Source: AP-15 sp963700195
Lineage (GTDB): Bacteria > Pseudomonadota > Alphaproteobacteria > ATCC43930 > CGMCC-115725
Assembly: GCA_963700195.1 (NCBI GenBank)
Contig: CAVOWQ010000031.1
Coordinates: forward strand, 1-64,000
Reading direction: 5' to 3'
DNA length: 64,000 nucleotides
The position numbers were made by a program, and so were the translations under genes. Position 1 is the first letter of the stretch, and each line of letters opens with the position of its first letter. Shown here piece after piece: positions 46,734 to 55,714 of this stretch. Below the pieces are notes generated by a model, which did not search any database, was not told the DNA's origin, and saw only the letters and a list, made by a program, of their open reading frames with translations.

Positions 46734-47834
46734 ATGATCGGCTTCCACGTTCTGACGCGCGACGGCGCGGCGCGCCGCGGGCGGCTGACGACCGCTCACG
46801 GGGCTGTCGAAACGCCGGCATTCATGCCGGTCGGCACCGCCGGGCACGGTCAAGGCGATGACCGCCGAAGGAGTGGCCGCGACCGGCGCGCGGATCGTCC
46901 TCGGCAACACCTATCACCTGATGCTGCGTCCGGGCGCCGAGCGCATCGCCACGCTCGGCGGCTTGCACCGCTTTATGAATTGGCCGCATGCGATCCTGAC
47001 CGATTCCGGCGGTTTTCAGGTGATGTCATTGGCCGCGCGCCGGACCATCGCCGAGGCCGGCGTCACGTTCCGCTCGCATCTCGACGGCAGCCTCTACGAG
47101 CTGACGCCGGAACGGTCGATCGCGATCCAGCATCTGCTCGGCGCCGACATAACGATGGCGTTGGACGAGTGCACGCCCTATCCCATCGCCGCCCGAGGCG
47201 GTCGAGAGCTCGATGGAATTGTCGATGCGTTGGGCCGAACGCTCGCGCCGTGCCTTTGTCGAGCGGCCGGGCCACGGCATCTTCGGGATCGTCCAGGGCG
47301 GGGTCCATCCCGATCTGCGCCTGCGTTCGGCCGCGAAACTGATCGGCATCGGCTTCGACGGCTATGCGGTCGGCGGGCTGGCGATCGGCGAGGGGCAGGC
47401 GACGACCTTCGCGGTGCTCGACGCGACCGTTCCGGCCCTGCCCGAGGACCGCCCGCGCTATCTGATGGGGGTCGGGAAACCCGCCGATCTGGTCGGCGCC
47501 GTGGCGCGCGGCATCGACATGTTCGATTGCGTATTGCCGACGCGCTCGGGGCGCACCGCGCAGGCCTTTACCCGGGCAGGCGTCGTGAATCTGCGCAACG
47601 CCCGCCACGCCGACGACCCGGCGCCGCTCGACCCGGAATGCCCGTGCCCCGCTTGCACCGGTTACAGCCGCGCCTATCTCCACCATCTGAGCCGCGCCGG
47701 CGAGATCCTCGGGAGCATGCTGCTGACCGCGCATAATTTGCAGTACTATGGCGATCTGATGGCGGCGATGCGGGCGGCGATCGAGGCCGGTTCATTCGCC
47801 GCTTTTGCCGCCGCGTTTCGAGAGCGCAGGATGA
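46734..47834 (+). CDS. tgt: tRNA-guanine transglycosylase, three frame breaks
   Basis: This TIM-barrel enzyme of about 366 aa swaps guanine-34 of GUN-anticodon tRNAs for preQ1. Segments: ARRGRLTTAHGAVETPAFMP, VLGNTYHLMLRPG, ILTDSGGFQVMSL with the catalytic Asp, GADITMALDECTPYP, GIFGIVQGGVHPDLR, GYAVGGLAIGEGQ, RYLMGVGKPADLV, GIDMFDCVLPTRSGR with the nucleophile Asp, and the zinc ligands CPCPACTGYSRAYLHH. Single extra bases near 46846, 47202 and 47818 interrupt it. After correction it ends AAFESAG at TGA 47832-47834, overlapping the queF ATG. It is the first gene of a queuosine operon. Confidence 0.92.
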
Positions 47835-48279
47835 GCCTCACCCAGCTCGGACACCGCTCGGCACTGCCGGAATCGCCCGACGCGGCGGTGCTCGAGACGG
47901 TGCCCAACCCGCATCCGGGGCTCCTCTACGCCGTGCGCTTCACCTGCCCCGAATTCACCTCGCTCTGCCCGGTGACCGGTCAGCCCGATTTCGCCCACCT
48001 CGTCATCGATTATGTGCCCGAGCGGCCACGATCCTCGAGAGCAAGTCGTTGAAGCTCTATCTCGGCGCGTTTCGCAACCACGGCGCCTTTCACGAAGACT
48101 GCACCTTGACGATCGCGCGCAAGCTGGTCGACACCCTGACCCCGGCATGGCTGCGGATCGGCGGCTATTGGTACCCGCGCGGCGGCATCCCGATCGACAT
48201 ATTCTACCAGACCGGCGAGCCGCCCGCCGGGCTGTGGCTTCCCGATCCCGGCGTCGCTCCCTATCGCGGACGAGGCTGA
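47831..48279 (+). CDS. queF: preQ0 reductase (7-cyano-7-deazaguanine reductase), one frame break
   Basis: This type I QueF of about 148 aa reduces the nitrile of preQ0 to preQ1 with NADPH. The catalytic Cys is in FTSLCPVTGQPDFAHLVID (about residue 46), and the QueF signature is ILESKSLKLYLGAFRNHGAF followed by HEDCT. The uncorrected reading continues straight from Tgt, but the ATG at 47831 in an ATGA overlap is the natural start. A frame change near 48027 separates the two motifs; here the offset fits one missing base or two extra ones, unlike most breaks in the window. It lies between tgt and queG. Confidence 0.92.
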
Positions 48280-48287
48280 AAGACCGG

Positions 48288-49444
48288 ATGGCCGATCCGA
48301 TCCGCGAGGCGATCCGCGATCGGGCGCTTGCCTCCGGTTTCGATGCGGTCGGGTTTGCCGAGGCATCATCTCGATGCCGAGGCGCGCGCCGGGCTCGGCG
48401 AATTCATCGCCCGCGGCTATCACGGCGACATGGGCTGGCTCGCCGGCACCGCGGCGCGGCGCGGCGATCCGCGGGCGCTGTGGCCGGAAGCGCGCACGAT
48501 CGTCGTGCTCGGCGTCAATTATGCACCCGAGGACGACCCTCTGGCGCTGGCGCAAAGGCGCGACCGCGGCGTCGTTTCGGTCTATGCGCGCGGCCGCGAT
48601 TATCACGACACTCTGAAGCGCCGGCTGAAGGCGCTCGCGCATTGGATCGAGGAGCGCTGGCCGGGCGCGCTCAAGCTGTTTGTCGATACCGCGCCGGTGA
48701 TGGAAAAGCCGCTCGCCGAGCGCGCCGGGCTGGGCTGGCAGGGCAAGCACACCAATCTGGTCTCGCGGCAGTTCGGCTCCTGGCTCTTTCTCGGCGAGAT
48801 CTATCTGAGCCTGGAGCTCGAGCCCGATGCCGCCGAAGATGATCACTGCGGCTCCTGCCAGCGCTGCCTCGATGTCTGTCCGACAGCGGCGTTTCCGGCG
48901 CCCCACCGGCTCGATGCGCGGCGCTGCATCTCGTATCTGACGATCGAGCACAAGGGAATGATCCCCCTCGAGCTGCGCCCGCTGATCGGCAATCGCATCT
49001 ATGGTTGCGACGATTGCCTCGCGGTCTGCCCGTGGAACAAATTTGCCCGAGCTGCGACCGAGCCCGATTTTCTGCCGCGCGCGGAGCTGACGGCGCCGCG
49101 GCTGGCCGAGCTGGCTGCGCTCGACGATGCGGCATTCCGCAAGATGTTTGCCGGATCCCCGATCAAACGCACCGGCCGCGACCGGTTCGTCCGCAATGTG
49201 CTGATCGCGATCGGCAATGCGACCCCGGGGGAGCCGGAATTGATAGAAGCGGCACGTCGCTGCCTCGACGACCATTCGCCCCTCGTTCGCGCCGCCGCGG
49301 TCTGGGCGTTCACACGATTGGCGCCGGCGGCGCAATGCGCGGCCGAGCGCGCCGGCCGGCTTGACCCCGAAAGAAGATCCCTTGGTGCGCGCCGAGTGGG
49401 AGCGGGTCGCGCCGCTAAACCCCGCGGGTGGTTTCGGCGATTAG
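48288..49444 (+). CDS. queG: epoxyqueuosine reductase, two frame breaks
   Basis: This iron-sulfur, cobalamin-dependent enzyme of about 384 aa performs the last step of queuosine synthesis. It has YHGDMGWLAGTAARRGDPRA, VVLGVNYAPEDDP, APVMEKPLAERAGLGWQGKH, and two 4Fe-4S clusters from CGSCQRCLDVCP and CDDCLAVCPWNKFA. A HEAT-like C-terminus follows. Extra bases near 48367 (FAEA|HLDAEARAG) and 49366 (RLDP|KEDPLVRAEW) break the frame. The corrected end at TAG 49442-49444 overlaps the convergent carboxylate-amine ligase by 30 bp. It starts 8 bp after queF. Confidence 0.92.
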
Positions 49445-50550
49445 CCAATCGACGACCGCGACGAGCGCCTCGTCGCGCGTCGCACCTGCGGAAAGGGCTT
49501 GGTCGAAGACGGTGAGCTGGCGATCGGCGCTGGTGCCGCGGGAGAGGATTTCGCGGGCGTGCGATACTTCGCCGAGGCAGCCGAAGTGACGCGCATCCGG
49601 ATCGACGAGGGCGAGGATCTCTTCGAGCAGCTCGGCGTAGGGAACGATCGCGCCTCGGCCGAAATCGACGAGACCCTGGTCGAACCCGTAGCGCTGCGCC
49701 CGCCAGCGGTTCTCGTCGATCAGCATGCGCGCATAGAGCCGCCAGCGCTGGTTCTCGCGCTTCAAGCGCCACAGCATGCGCAATAGGCAGCGGAACAGGG
49801 CCGCGATCGACAGCGTGTCCTCCAATGTCGTGCAGCAGTCGGTGATGCGCATTTCGAGGGTCGGAAAGCGGTCGCTCGGCCGCAAATCCCACCACAATTT
49901 GGTGGCGTCCTCGATCAGCCCGGCGCCGACCAGAATGTCGACATGGCGCCGGTATTCGCCCCAGCTGGCGAACCGCTCCGGGGTGCCGGTGCGCGGCATC
50001 TCGTCGAAGACGGCGAGCCGATAGGATTTGAGCCCGGTGTTCTCGCCCTGCCAGAACGGCGACGAGGTCGACAGCGCCGAAGAGGTGCGGCAGGAAATAC
50101 GAGGCCTGGTTCAATAAATCGATGCGCAGCTCGTCGTCGGGAATGCCGATATGGACGTGCATCCCGCAGATCGCGAGGCGCCGCCCGACGCCCTGCAGAT
50201 CGCTCTCGAGGCTCTGGTAGCGGACACGCTCGGTGGTCTTCTGCGCCTCCCATCGCGCAAACGGATGCGTCGCCGCGGCGATCGGGGCCATGCCGTGGCG
50301 CGCCGCCACCGCGGCGATCCCGCCCCGCAGCCGCCGCAGCTCGGCCCGCGCCTCTTCGAGACTTGCACAGACCCGGGTCCCGATCTCGATTTGCGAGCGC
50401 AGAAATTCCGGGCTGACCTGGGCGCCCAGCAGCGCCTCGAATTCGGCCAGCATGCCATCGGGCGGGTCGCCGACGACATCGCGCGTCGCCCGATCGACGA
50501 GGAAATACTCCTCCTCGATGCCGAGGGTAAATTCCGGTTCTGCTGGTCAC
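49415..50550 (-). CDS. carboxylate-amine ligase, glutamate-cysteine ligase type 2 (GCS2/YbdK), two frame breaks
   Basis: This ATP-grasp-like ligase of about 377 aa joins a carboxylate to an amine, with weak glutamate-cysteine ligase activity in YbdK. N-terminal EFTLGIEEEYFLVDRATRDV, then GMLAEFEALLGAQVSPEFLR, CGMHVHIGIPDDELRIDLLN, WGEYRRHVDILVGAG, TLEMRITDCCTTLEDTLSIA and LIDENRWRAQRYGFDQGLVD. One extra base near 50540 hides the first motif and another near 50063 splits the middle. GTG 50550 overlaps the hydrolase stop (GTGA). The product may be a gamma-glutamyl compound; the partner hydrolase suggests a two-step pathway (inferred). Confidence 0.86.
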
Positions 50551-51444
50551 CTGACCCCGAGGATCGAGCCGGTCACCGAACGCGGGTCGCGGCGCGGCCA
50601 GCGGCCGCTCTCGACCTGGTGGAAGAAATCGGCGCAGGTCCGGTTGAAGAGTTCCGGCTCCTCGAGGTTGACCGCGTGCCCGGTGTTCGGGAAGCACGAC
50701 GAGCGCGGCGGTCGGGATCGTGCGCTTCATCAACAGACCCGGTTCGAGGCACGGGTCGTCCTCGTCGCCGGTCATGATCAGGGTCGGCACCTCGAGATTG
50801 CGCATGCGGTCGGTCAAATCCCACAGCGACGGCCGGCGCGCCTGGACGCCGCGCATCGTGTTCGCCGAGCCCAACGTCGAATGCTCGGCGAGATTGGCGG
50901 CAAATTCGGCCCAGCCGCGCGGGTCTTTGTTCTGGAATTGGACGCGCGACGGGCCCTGCGAATAGATCTTGCTGCGACCTCGCCCATGCCCGGCCCTTCG
51001 ATCAGCGCGATGGTTTTGGCGGTTTCGTCATGGAATTGCTGGCGTTTACCCGGCTCGGCGCCATAGCCGCAGCCGGCGACGACGAGCGACAAGCGCGCGG
51101 CTCGGGGTAGGTCAGGCCGAAATGGAGTGTCGCAAAGCCGCCCATCGAAATGCCGACGATATGGGCTTTCTCGATACCGAGCGCGTCGAGGACGGCGCGA
51201 ATATCGTCGCGCGCCCGGTCTTGCGAATAGCGCCCCGGGTCATCCGCCGTCCTCCGGCACATCGGAGGGCGGATAGCCCGCGGGCGTTGTACGCGATGCA
51301 CCGATAGCGCCGCGCGAAATAGCGGATCTGCGGCTCGTAACCGCGATAGTCGTCGGCAAATTCGTGGACGAACACGATCGGAGTAGCGCTGCCCGTCTCC
51401 TCGTAATAGAGGCGGATTCCATCGTCGGTCGTCAGGTGCGGCAT
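50547..51444 (-). CDS. alpha/beta hydrolase, several frame breaks
   Basis: This hydrolase is about 297 aa when reconstructed. MPHLTTDDGIRLYYEETGSA, PIVFVHEFADDYRGYEPQ, YNARGYPPSDVPED, VLDALGIEKAHIVGISMGGF with the nucleophile Ser, LSLVVAGCGYGAEPGKRQQF, RNLEVPTLIMTGDEDDPC with Asp, and TGHAVNLEEPE with His. Shifts near 51245, 51105, 50965 and 50690 must be corrected. Strong GGGGAA precedes ATG 51444. Its stop overlaps the following ligase start, so the pair is translationally coupled. Confidence 0.82.
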
Positions 51445-51594
51445 CGCGATTCCCCTTTTTGAACAGGCCGATTCGCCATCCTACGAGCGCCGACGCGCGG
51501 CCGGCAAGCCGCGCTCCCAAGGTCGGAAGCGGGTATTTTGCCGTGGAAACCGGCCGGGCTTAGCTTACGCGCCTGGAAGTTTGGGGAGTTTCCG

Positions 51595-51855
51595 ATGGAT
51601 TCGGAGAAGCTGAAGCGTATCGAGCAACGTGCTTATTTGTTTTGGGAAGCCGATGGGCAACCGCACGGCAGGCACGAGGAGCATTGGCACCTTGCAGCAC
51701 GCCAGATCGAGGCCGAAGAAGCAGTTCGTATCGCCGAGAAGCCCAAGAAAAAGGGCTCCGGGCGAGCCGCCGCGACTTCGGGACGGAAAAAGTCTAAGAG
51801 CCCGACCCAAAATGAATCCTCTCGTCACAAAGGGTTTTATCGTCATCCCCGCTAA
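51595..51855 (+). CDS. DUF2934 domain-containing small protein
   Basis: This 86-aa protein begins MDSEKLKRIEQRAYLFWEAD and contains GQPHGRHEEHWHLAARQIEA, the DUF2934 signature (A-Y-x-x-W-x-x-x-G-x-P-x-G...W..A), followed by a basic Lys/Ser-rich tail. Function unknown; common in rhizobia, often in stress or plasmid regions. The last eight codons read into a dispersed palindrome (51838 on), so the C-terminus (HKGFYRHPR) may have been extended by repeat insertion. Confidence 0.82.
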   Translation: MDSEKLKRIEQRAYLFWEADGQPHGRHEEHWHLAARQIEAEEAVRIAEKPKKKGSGRAAATSGRKKSKSPTQNESSRHKGFYRHPR

Positions 51856-51868
51856 AGCCGGGGTCCAG
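51838..51868. repeat. partial palindromic repeat at the 3' end of the DUF2934 gene
   Basis: ATCGTCATCCCCGCTAAAGC and CGGGGTCCAGAG match one arm of the element at 34143 and 41254. It supplies the stop region of the DUF2934 gene. The second arm is missing. Confidence 0.7.
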
Positions 51869-52082
51869 AGCCTGCCCCTTGTCCGAACAGCGCGGCCGCT
51901 GCGGCCTTCTCGAGAAGGAGGGGCAACTCGTCGAGATTTCTGAATTCATTCTTGATCGGCCTCTTAGAGAAAGGTCAACGAAGTTTGGCCCGAGTCGGTA
52001 CCGCCTCGGCTGCCCTCCAATCTTCCTTGAGGCCCCATATGTATGGTCTGAAATCGATGAACCGAGTCGTCAAGGACCCGTG

Positions 52083-53030
52083 ATGTCAATAGCCGCGCAA
52101 GCACCGCCGCTCGACTTATCTCGCGAGATGCGGAGCCATATCGGGCGCCATACCGACAAGAGCTTCGACTGGGATGCTTTCCCCGGAAGCCGCGGTTTCC
52201 CGGAATTGGAGCGCGCGCAGATGCGCTATATCGGCGCCGGCGGCTCGCCCAAAGCCGACGACCCGGGCACGCTCAAACCAGGCCGGTTCACGTTGAGCTT
52301 GGTGCATCAACCAGTCGGCAAGTACGCCGCCTGTCATTTCCACGAGGTCGTCGAACATTTTCTCGTTCTCGAGGGTGTGCTGACGGTCGGCTGGGCGTGG
52401 GGCGACGAGGTGATCGAGGCGCGCTTGGGGCCGAGAGACATGGTGCTGAACAAGGCCGGCCGGCCGCACGGCTTCCGCAACGACGGCGTCGAGCCGGTGC
52501 TGATGTCGATCAGCGTCGGCACCGGCATGCCGAAGCCGCCGGTCTATGTCTGCCACCCGCGCGACAGCGATCCGGAGGCCGCCCGCCGTTTCGGTGCCGC
52601 ACCGGGGAAAACCCTCGTCTTCGATCCGGACAGCGATGATCCGCGCCAGCAGGAGTTCGCCCGGCATATCGTGCGCTATGCCGAACGACGGCCAGTCTGG
52701 GACGCCGAATTCGCCCGATTGGTCTATGTAGGCGAGGGCGGTGCTCCCCCCGGTCAGTATCGGATGGACATGGTCCATCTGCCGAAGGACGCCGGAGTAC
52801 GCGGCTATTCGCGCCCTGTCGAGGACGCGTATTTTGTCATCGAGGGCTGCATCACCGTCGGCTGGGAGGCGTCCGGGCATACGGTCGAGGAGCGCCTTGG
52901 CCCAAAGGACGTGATCTTCAACCCGTCCGGCCGGGTGCACTATTTCCGCAACGATGGCGTTACCGACGCAGAGTTCATGCTGCTCGTCGGCACCCCAAAG
53001 GCGGAGGACGTCCGGTTTCAAATGGCATGA
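52083..53030 (+). CDS. bicupin protein (cupin-domain dioxygenase-like)
   Basis: This 315-aa protein has two tandem cupin barrels. The first has ACHFHEVVEHFLVLEG (about residues 82-97) and GRPHGFRNDGVEPVLMSISV; the second has GYSRPVEDAYFVIEGCITVG and GRVHYFRNDG. The first barrel keeps His/Glu residues suitable for one metal, while the second lacks the first His pair, so only one site is likely to be active. The fold is shared with gentisate-type dioxygenases and isomerases. The ATG at 52083 lies after a 227-bp leader. The stop overlaps the next hydrolase start (ATGA). Confidence 0.8.
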   Translation: MSIAAQAPPLDLSREMRSHIGRHTDKSFDWDAFPGSRGFPELERAQMRYIGAGGSPKADDPGTLKPGRFTLSLVHQPVGKYAACHFHEVVEHFLVLEGVLTVGWAWGDEVIEARLGPRDMVLNKAGRPHGFRNDGVEPVLMSISVGTGMPKPPVYVCHPRDSDPEAARRFGAAPGKTLVFDPDSDDPRQQEFARHIVRYAERRPVWDAEFARLVYVGEGGAPPGQYRMDMVHLPKDAGVRGYSRPVEDAYFVIEGCITVGWEASGHTVEERLGPKDVIFNPSGRVHYFRNDGVTDAEFMLLVGTPKAEDVRFQMA

Positions 53031-53863
53031 CTATTGCCGATGCCGACAGCCGGACTGTGCGGGCCGGGGACGCCGTCTTCTCCTATCTGGAGGCCGGCAG
53101 CGGCCCGCCGCTTGTCCTGTTGCACGGCATAGGATCGGCCGCCGCGTCGTTCCGGTACCAGTTGGAAGCGCTGTCCTCCCGATTTCGGGTAGTCGCGTGG
53201 GATGCCCCCGGCTATGGCGCTTCGACGCCGCTTGCGATCGAGCATCCCGATACGAGCCATTATGCGGCAGCGCTCGATGCGTGGCTCGGCGCGCTCGGCA
53301 TCGATCGCTGCCATCTGGTCGGACAATCGCTCGGGACGTTGATCGCCGCCCGCTTCGCCGCGGAGCAGCCAAGCCGGGTGCTCGGCCTGACGCTCGCCGG
53401 CATCGCCAGAGGGCACGGACGCCTTCCCCCGCCGGAGCGGCAGCGGCTTCTCGCGCAGCGTCTGGATGACCTCACCCAGCTAGGACCGCATGGCATGGCG
53501 GCAAAGCGCGGCCCGCGCCTGCTCGGCCCCGAAGCGACCGAGACGATGCAACGGACGGTCTTCGAGATAATGGCGCGCATTCCGGCCGAGGGCTACGCGC
53601 AGGCCGCCTACATGCTATCGACCGGGGACATCACGGCGGATCTCGCCCGGCTGCCGGCGGGACTGCCCATCCAGATCATCGTCGGTCAAGCCGATGTCAT
53701 CACGCCGCCGGCGGGCAATCTCGAAATCGCAGCCGCTTTTCCGGCGGCGTCGGTGCATGTGATACCCGGCGCCGGTCACGCGCTCTATTTGGAGAAACCG
53801 CAAGAATTCAATCGACTAGTGTCGGATTTCGCTGCGAAACACTTGGGCCACGATCTCGAATGA
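53027..53863 (+). CDS. alpha/beta hydrolase (ring-fission/ester hydrolase type)
   Basis: This 278-aa alpha/beta hydrolase has the oxyanion motif LLHGIGSAAASF (about residues 28-39), AWDAPGYGAS, the nucleophile elbow LVGQSLGTLIAARFA with Ser near 102, IIVGQADVITPP with Asp, and PGAGHALYLEKPQEF with His. It resembles 3-oxoadipate enol-lactonase and meta-cleavage hydrolases. It is co-translated with the bicupin, suggesting a dioxygenase-like step followed by C-C or ester hydrolysis (inferred). It overlaps the convergent flavin monooxygenase gene by 48 bp. Confidence 0.88.
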   Translation: MTIADADSRTVRAGDAVFSYLEAGSGPPLVLLHGIGSAAASFRYQLEALSSRFRVVAWDAPGYGASTPLAIEHPDTSHYAAALDAWLGALGIDRCHLVGQSLGTLIAARFAAEQPSRVLGLTLAGIARGHGRLPPPERQRLLAQRLDDLTQLGPHGMAAKRGPRLLGPEATETMQRTVFEIMARIPAEGYAQAAYMLSTGDITADLARLPAGLPIQIIVGQADVITPPAGNLEIAAAFPAASVHVIPGAGHALYLEKPQEFNRLVSDFAAKHLGHDLE

Positions 53864-54814
53864 TCGTTTCCGTTTGGCATGGTCGAAGATGTTCGCGGTC
53901 ACCATCAGCTCGTCGGCGCCGGTCCGGTTGACGAAATCGTCGAGGCCGCGGCGGATGGTGTCCGGTGCACCGACGACGGCGCAGGACAGCCCGTCATCCA
54001 GGATCGCGCGGGCGTAAGGATCGAGCCGAGCCTCGAAATCCTCGACTGGCGGCGGTACTCGGCCGCGACGCCCGGTCCTGTTGTTCAGCATCGATTGCTG
54101 CAATGACGAGTAGAGGAACCGCGCTTCCTGATCCGATTCCGCCGCGACAACGGTAATCCCGAGCATGATGTTGGGCGCGGCAAGCTGCGCGGACGGGCGG
54201 AAGCGCTCGCGGTAGATCGCCATCGCTTCCATCATCATCGCCGGCGCGAAATGGGAGGCGAAGGCGAACGGCAGACCCAGATACGCCGCAACCTGCGCGC
54301 CATAAAGGCTGGACCCGAGGATCCAGATCGGCACCTCCAACCCGGCGCCGGGAACCGCCTGCACCGCCTGGCCCGGCTCGGCAGGACGGAAATAGGCCAT
54401 CAGTTCGACGACATCCTGCGGGAAGTTTTCCGCGCCGCCGAGCAAGGCGCGGCGCACCGCCCGGGCGGTGATCTGATCCGACCCGGGCGCGCGTCCCAGA
54501 CCCAGCTCGACCCGCCCCGGATGCAGGGCGGCGAGGGTACCGAACTGCTCCGCGATCAGCAGCGGGGCGTGGTTTGGCAGCATGATGCCGCCGGCGCCGA
54601 TCCGGATAGTGTTCGTGCCGGCCGCGACATGGGCGAGCGCCACCGCGGTCGCCGCGCTCGCAATTCCGGGCAGGTTGTGATGCTCCGCCATCCAGAAGCG
54701 CCGATAGCCGAGCGCCTCGACGTGACGCGCGAGGTCGAGCGAATTGCGCAACGACTGACCGGCATCGCTGCCTTCGGTGATCGGGGAAAGATCGAGAACG
54801 GAGAGTGGGACCAT
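53816..54814 (-). CDS. LLM-class (luciferase-like) flavin-dependent oxidoreductase
   Basis: This 332-aa TIM-barrel flavoenzyme of the single-component luciferase-like group has MVPLSVLDLSPITEGSDAGQ at the N-terminus, FWMAEHHNLPGIASAA, IRIGAGGIMLPNHAPL, GRVELGLGRAPGSDQ, IWILGSSLYGAQVAAYLGLP and AFASHFAP. This pattern matches the widespread 'MsnO8-type' LLM oxidoreductases of unknown substrate. ATG 54814 is preferred to the longer frame. It lies 13 bp downstream of the lyase gene, in a three-gene minus-strand operon. Confidence 0.9.
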   Translation of the reverse strand: MVPLSVLDLSPITEGSDAGQSLRNSLDLARHVEALGYRRFWMAEHHNLPGIASAATAVALAHVAAGTNTIRIGAGGIMLPNHAPLLIAEQFGTLAALHPGRVELGLGRAPGSDQITARAVRRALLGGAENFPQDVVELMAYFRPAEPGQAVQAVPGAGLEVPIWILGSSLYGAQVAAYLGLPFAFASHFAPAMMMEAMAIYRERFRPSAQLAAPNIMLGITVVAAESDQEARFLYSSLQQSMLNNRTGRRGRVPPPVEDFEARLDPYARAILDDGLSCAVVGAPDTIRRGLDDFVNRTGADELMVTANIFDHAKRKRSFEIVAQVFRSEIRH

Positions 54815-54827
54815 CGGATGACCCTGC

Positions 54828-55691
54828 TCACTTCGGATCCGGCCAGCGCGCATCGCGGGCCAGGTAGTCCGCCGAGCGGATCGCCGTCGCCAGTTCGGAC
54901 GGGCTCGCCATCGGCGGTTTCACACCGCCCTTCAGCCCGCCGAGAGCCGCGCGCACCGCTTGCACGGTCGCGGCGAGGATCTCCTGCGGGTACACGACGA
55001 TTTTGATGCCGATCCGTTCCAATTCCGCGTCGCCGGGCATGAAGTGCTTGCCGGCGGGCGAGGTGACGGCGAGCGACGGCTTCCCGTTGCAGGCCGCCAC
55101 CGCGGCGCGCATCTCTGCTTCCGACTGCGGCGAGTCCAGGAAAAGGATGTCGGCGCCCTCGGCAACGAATGCTTTCAGCCGCGTCAACGCCTCATCGAAC
55201 CCGCGGGAGGTGCGGGCGTCGGTGCGGGCGAGCAGCAGGATGCCTTCCTCGCGGCATGCCTCGACGGCGGCGCGACAGCGCAGGATGGCGGCGTCGCGCT
55301 CGATCACCAATTTGGCCCCGCTATGGCCGAGCGGGCGAGGCCAAACCTTGTCCTCGATCAGCACCGCGGCGGCGCCGCGGCGGGCGTAAGCGCGGATCGT
55401 CTTCTGCACGGCGAGCGCATTGCCATAGCCGGTGTCGCCATCGGCCAACCACAGCACATTCGGCGCAGCGGCGATGATGGACTCGATCGCGTCGGCCATT
55501 TCCGGAAAGGTCAGCAGGTCCATGTCGGGCATGGCGAGACGCATCGCGCAGATGCTGGAGCCGGAGGCGAAGGCGGTAGCGAAGCCGGCTTCCTCGATCA
55601 ATCGAGCGCCCATGCCGTCGCCGCAGCCGGGCATGATCTGGAGTGCGGGTTGATCGAGAAGCGCCTTCATCGCGGCGGCCTGAGGACGCAT
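54828..55691 (-). CDS. isocitrate lyase/PEP mutase family protein
   Basis: This 287-aa TIM-barrel lyase has MPGCGDGMGARLIEEAGFAT, FASGSSICAMRLAMPDMDLL, WLADGDTGYGNALAVQKTIR with metal Asp, AVLIEDKVWPRPLGHSG, LLLARTDARTSRGFDEAL, and a C-terminal PSELATAIRSADYLARD. The isocitrate-lyase catalytic KKCGH loop is replaced by RPLGH, so the protein belongs with PEP mutase, methylisocitrate lyase-like or oxaloacetate decarboxylase members. An uncorrected frame error makes it appear fused to the upstream dehydrogenase; the ATG at 55691 is its own start. Confidence 0.88.
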   Translation of the reverse strand: MRPQAAAMKALLDQPALQIMPGCGDGMGARLIEEAGFATAFASGSSICAMRLAMPDMDLLTFPEMADAIESIIAAAPNVLWLADGDTGYGNALAVQKTIRAYARRGAAAVLIEDKVWPRPLGHSGAKLVIERDAAILRCRAAVEACREEGILLLARTDARTSRGFDEALTRLKAFVAEGADILFLDSPQSEAEMRAAVAACNGKPSLAVTSPAGKHFMPGDAELERIGIKIVVYPQEILAATVQAVRAALGGLKGGVKPPMASPSELATAIRSADYLARDARWPDPK

Positions 55692-55714
55692 GGTAATTCC
55701 TTTATCTGGGGTGG

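Noticed and set aside
47213..48052. Apparent Tgt-QueF fusion protein
   Set aside because: An extra base near 47818 hides the tgt stop; the ATGA overlap at 47831 shows two separate genes.
48010..49335. Minus-strand open frame of 441 codons
   Set aside because: Antisense to queG, which has two unmistakable iron-sulfur motifs.
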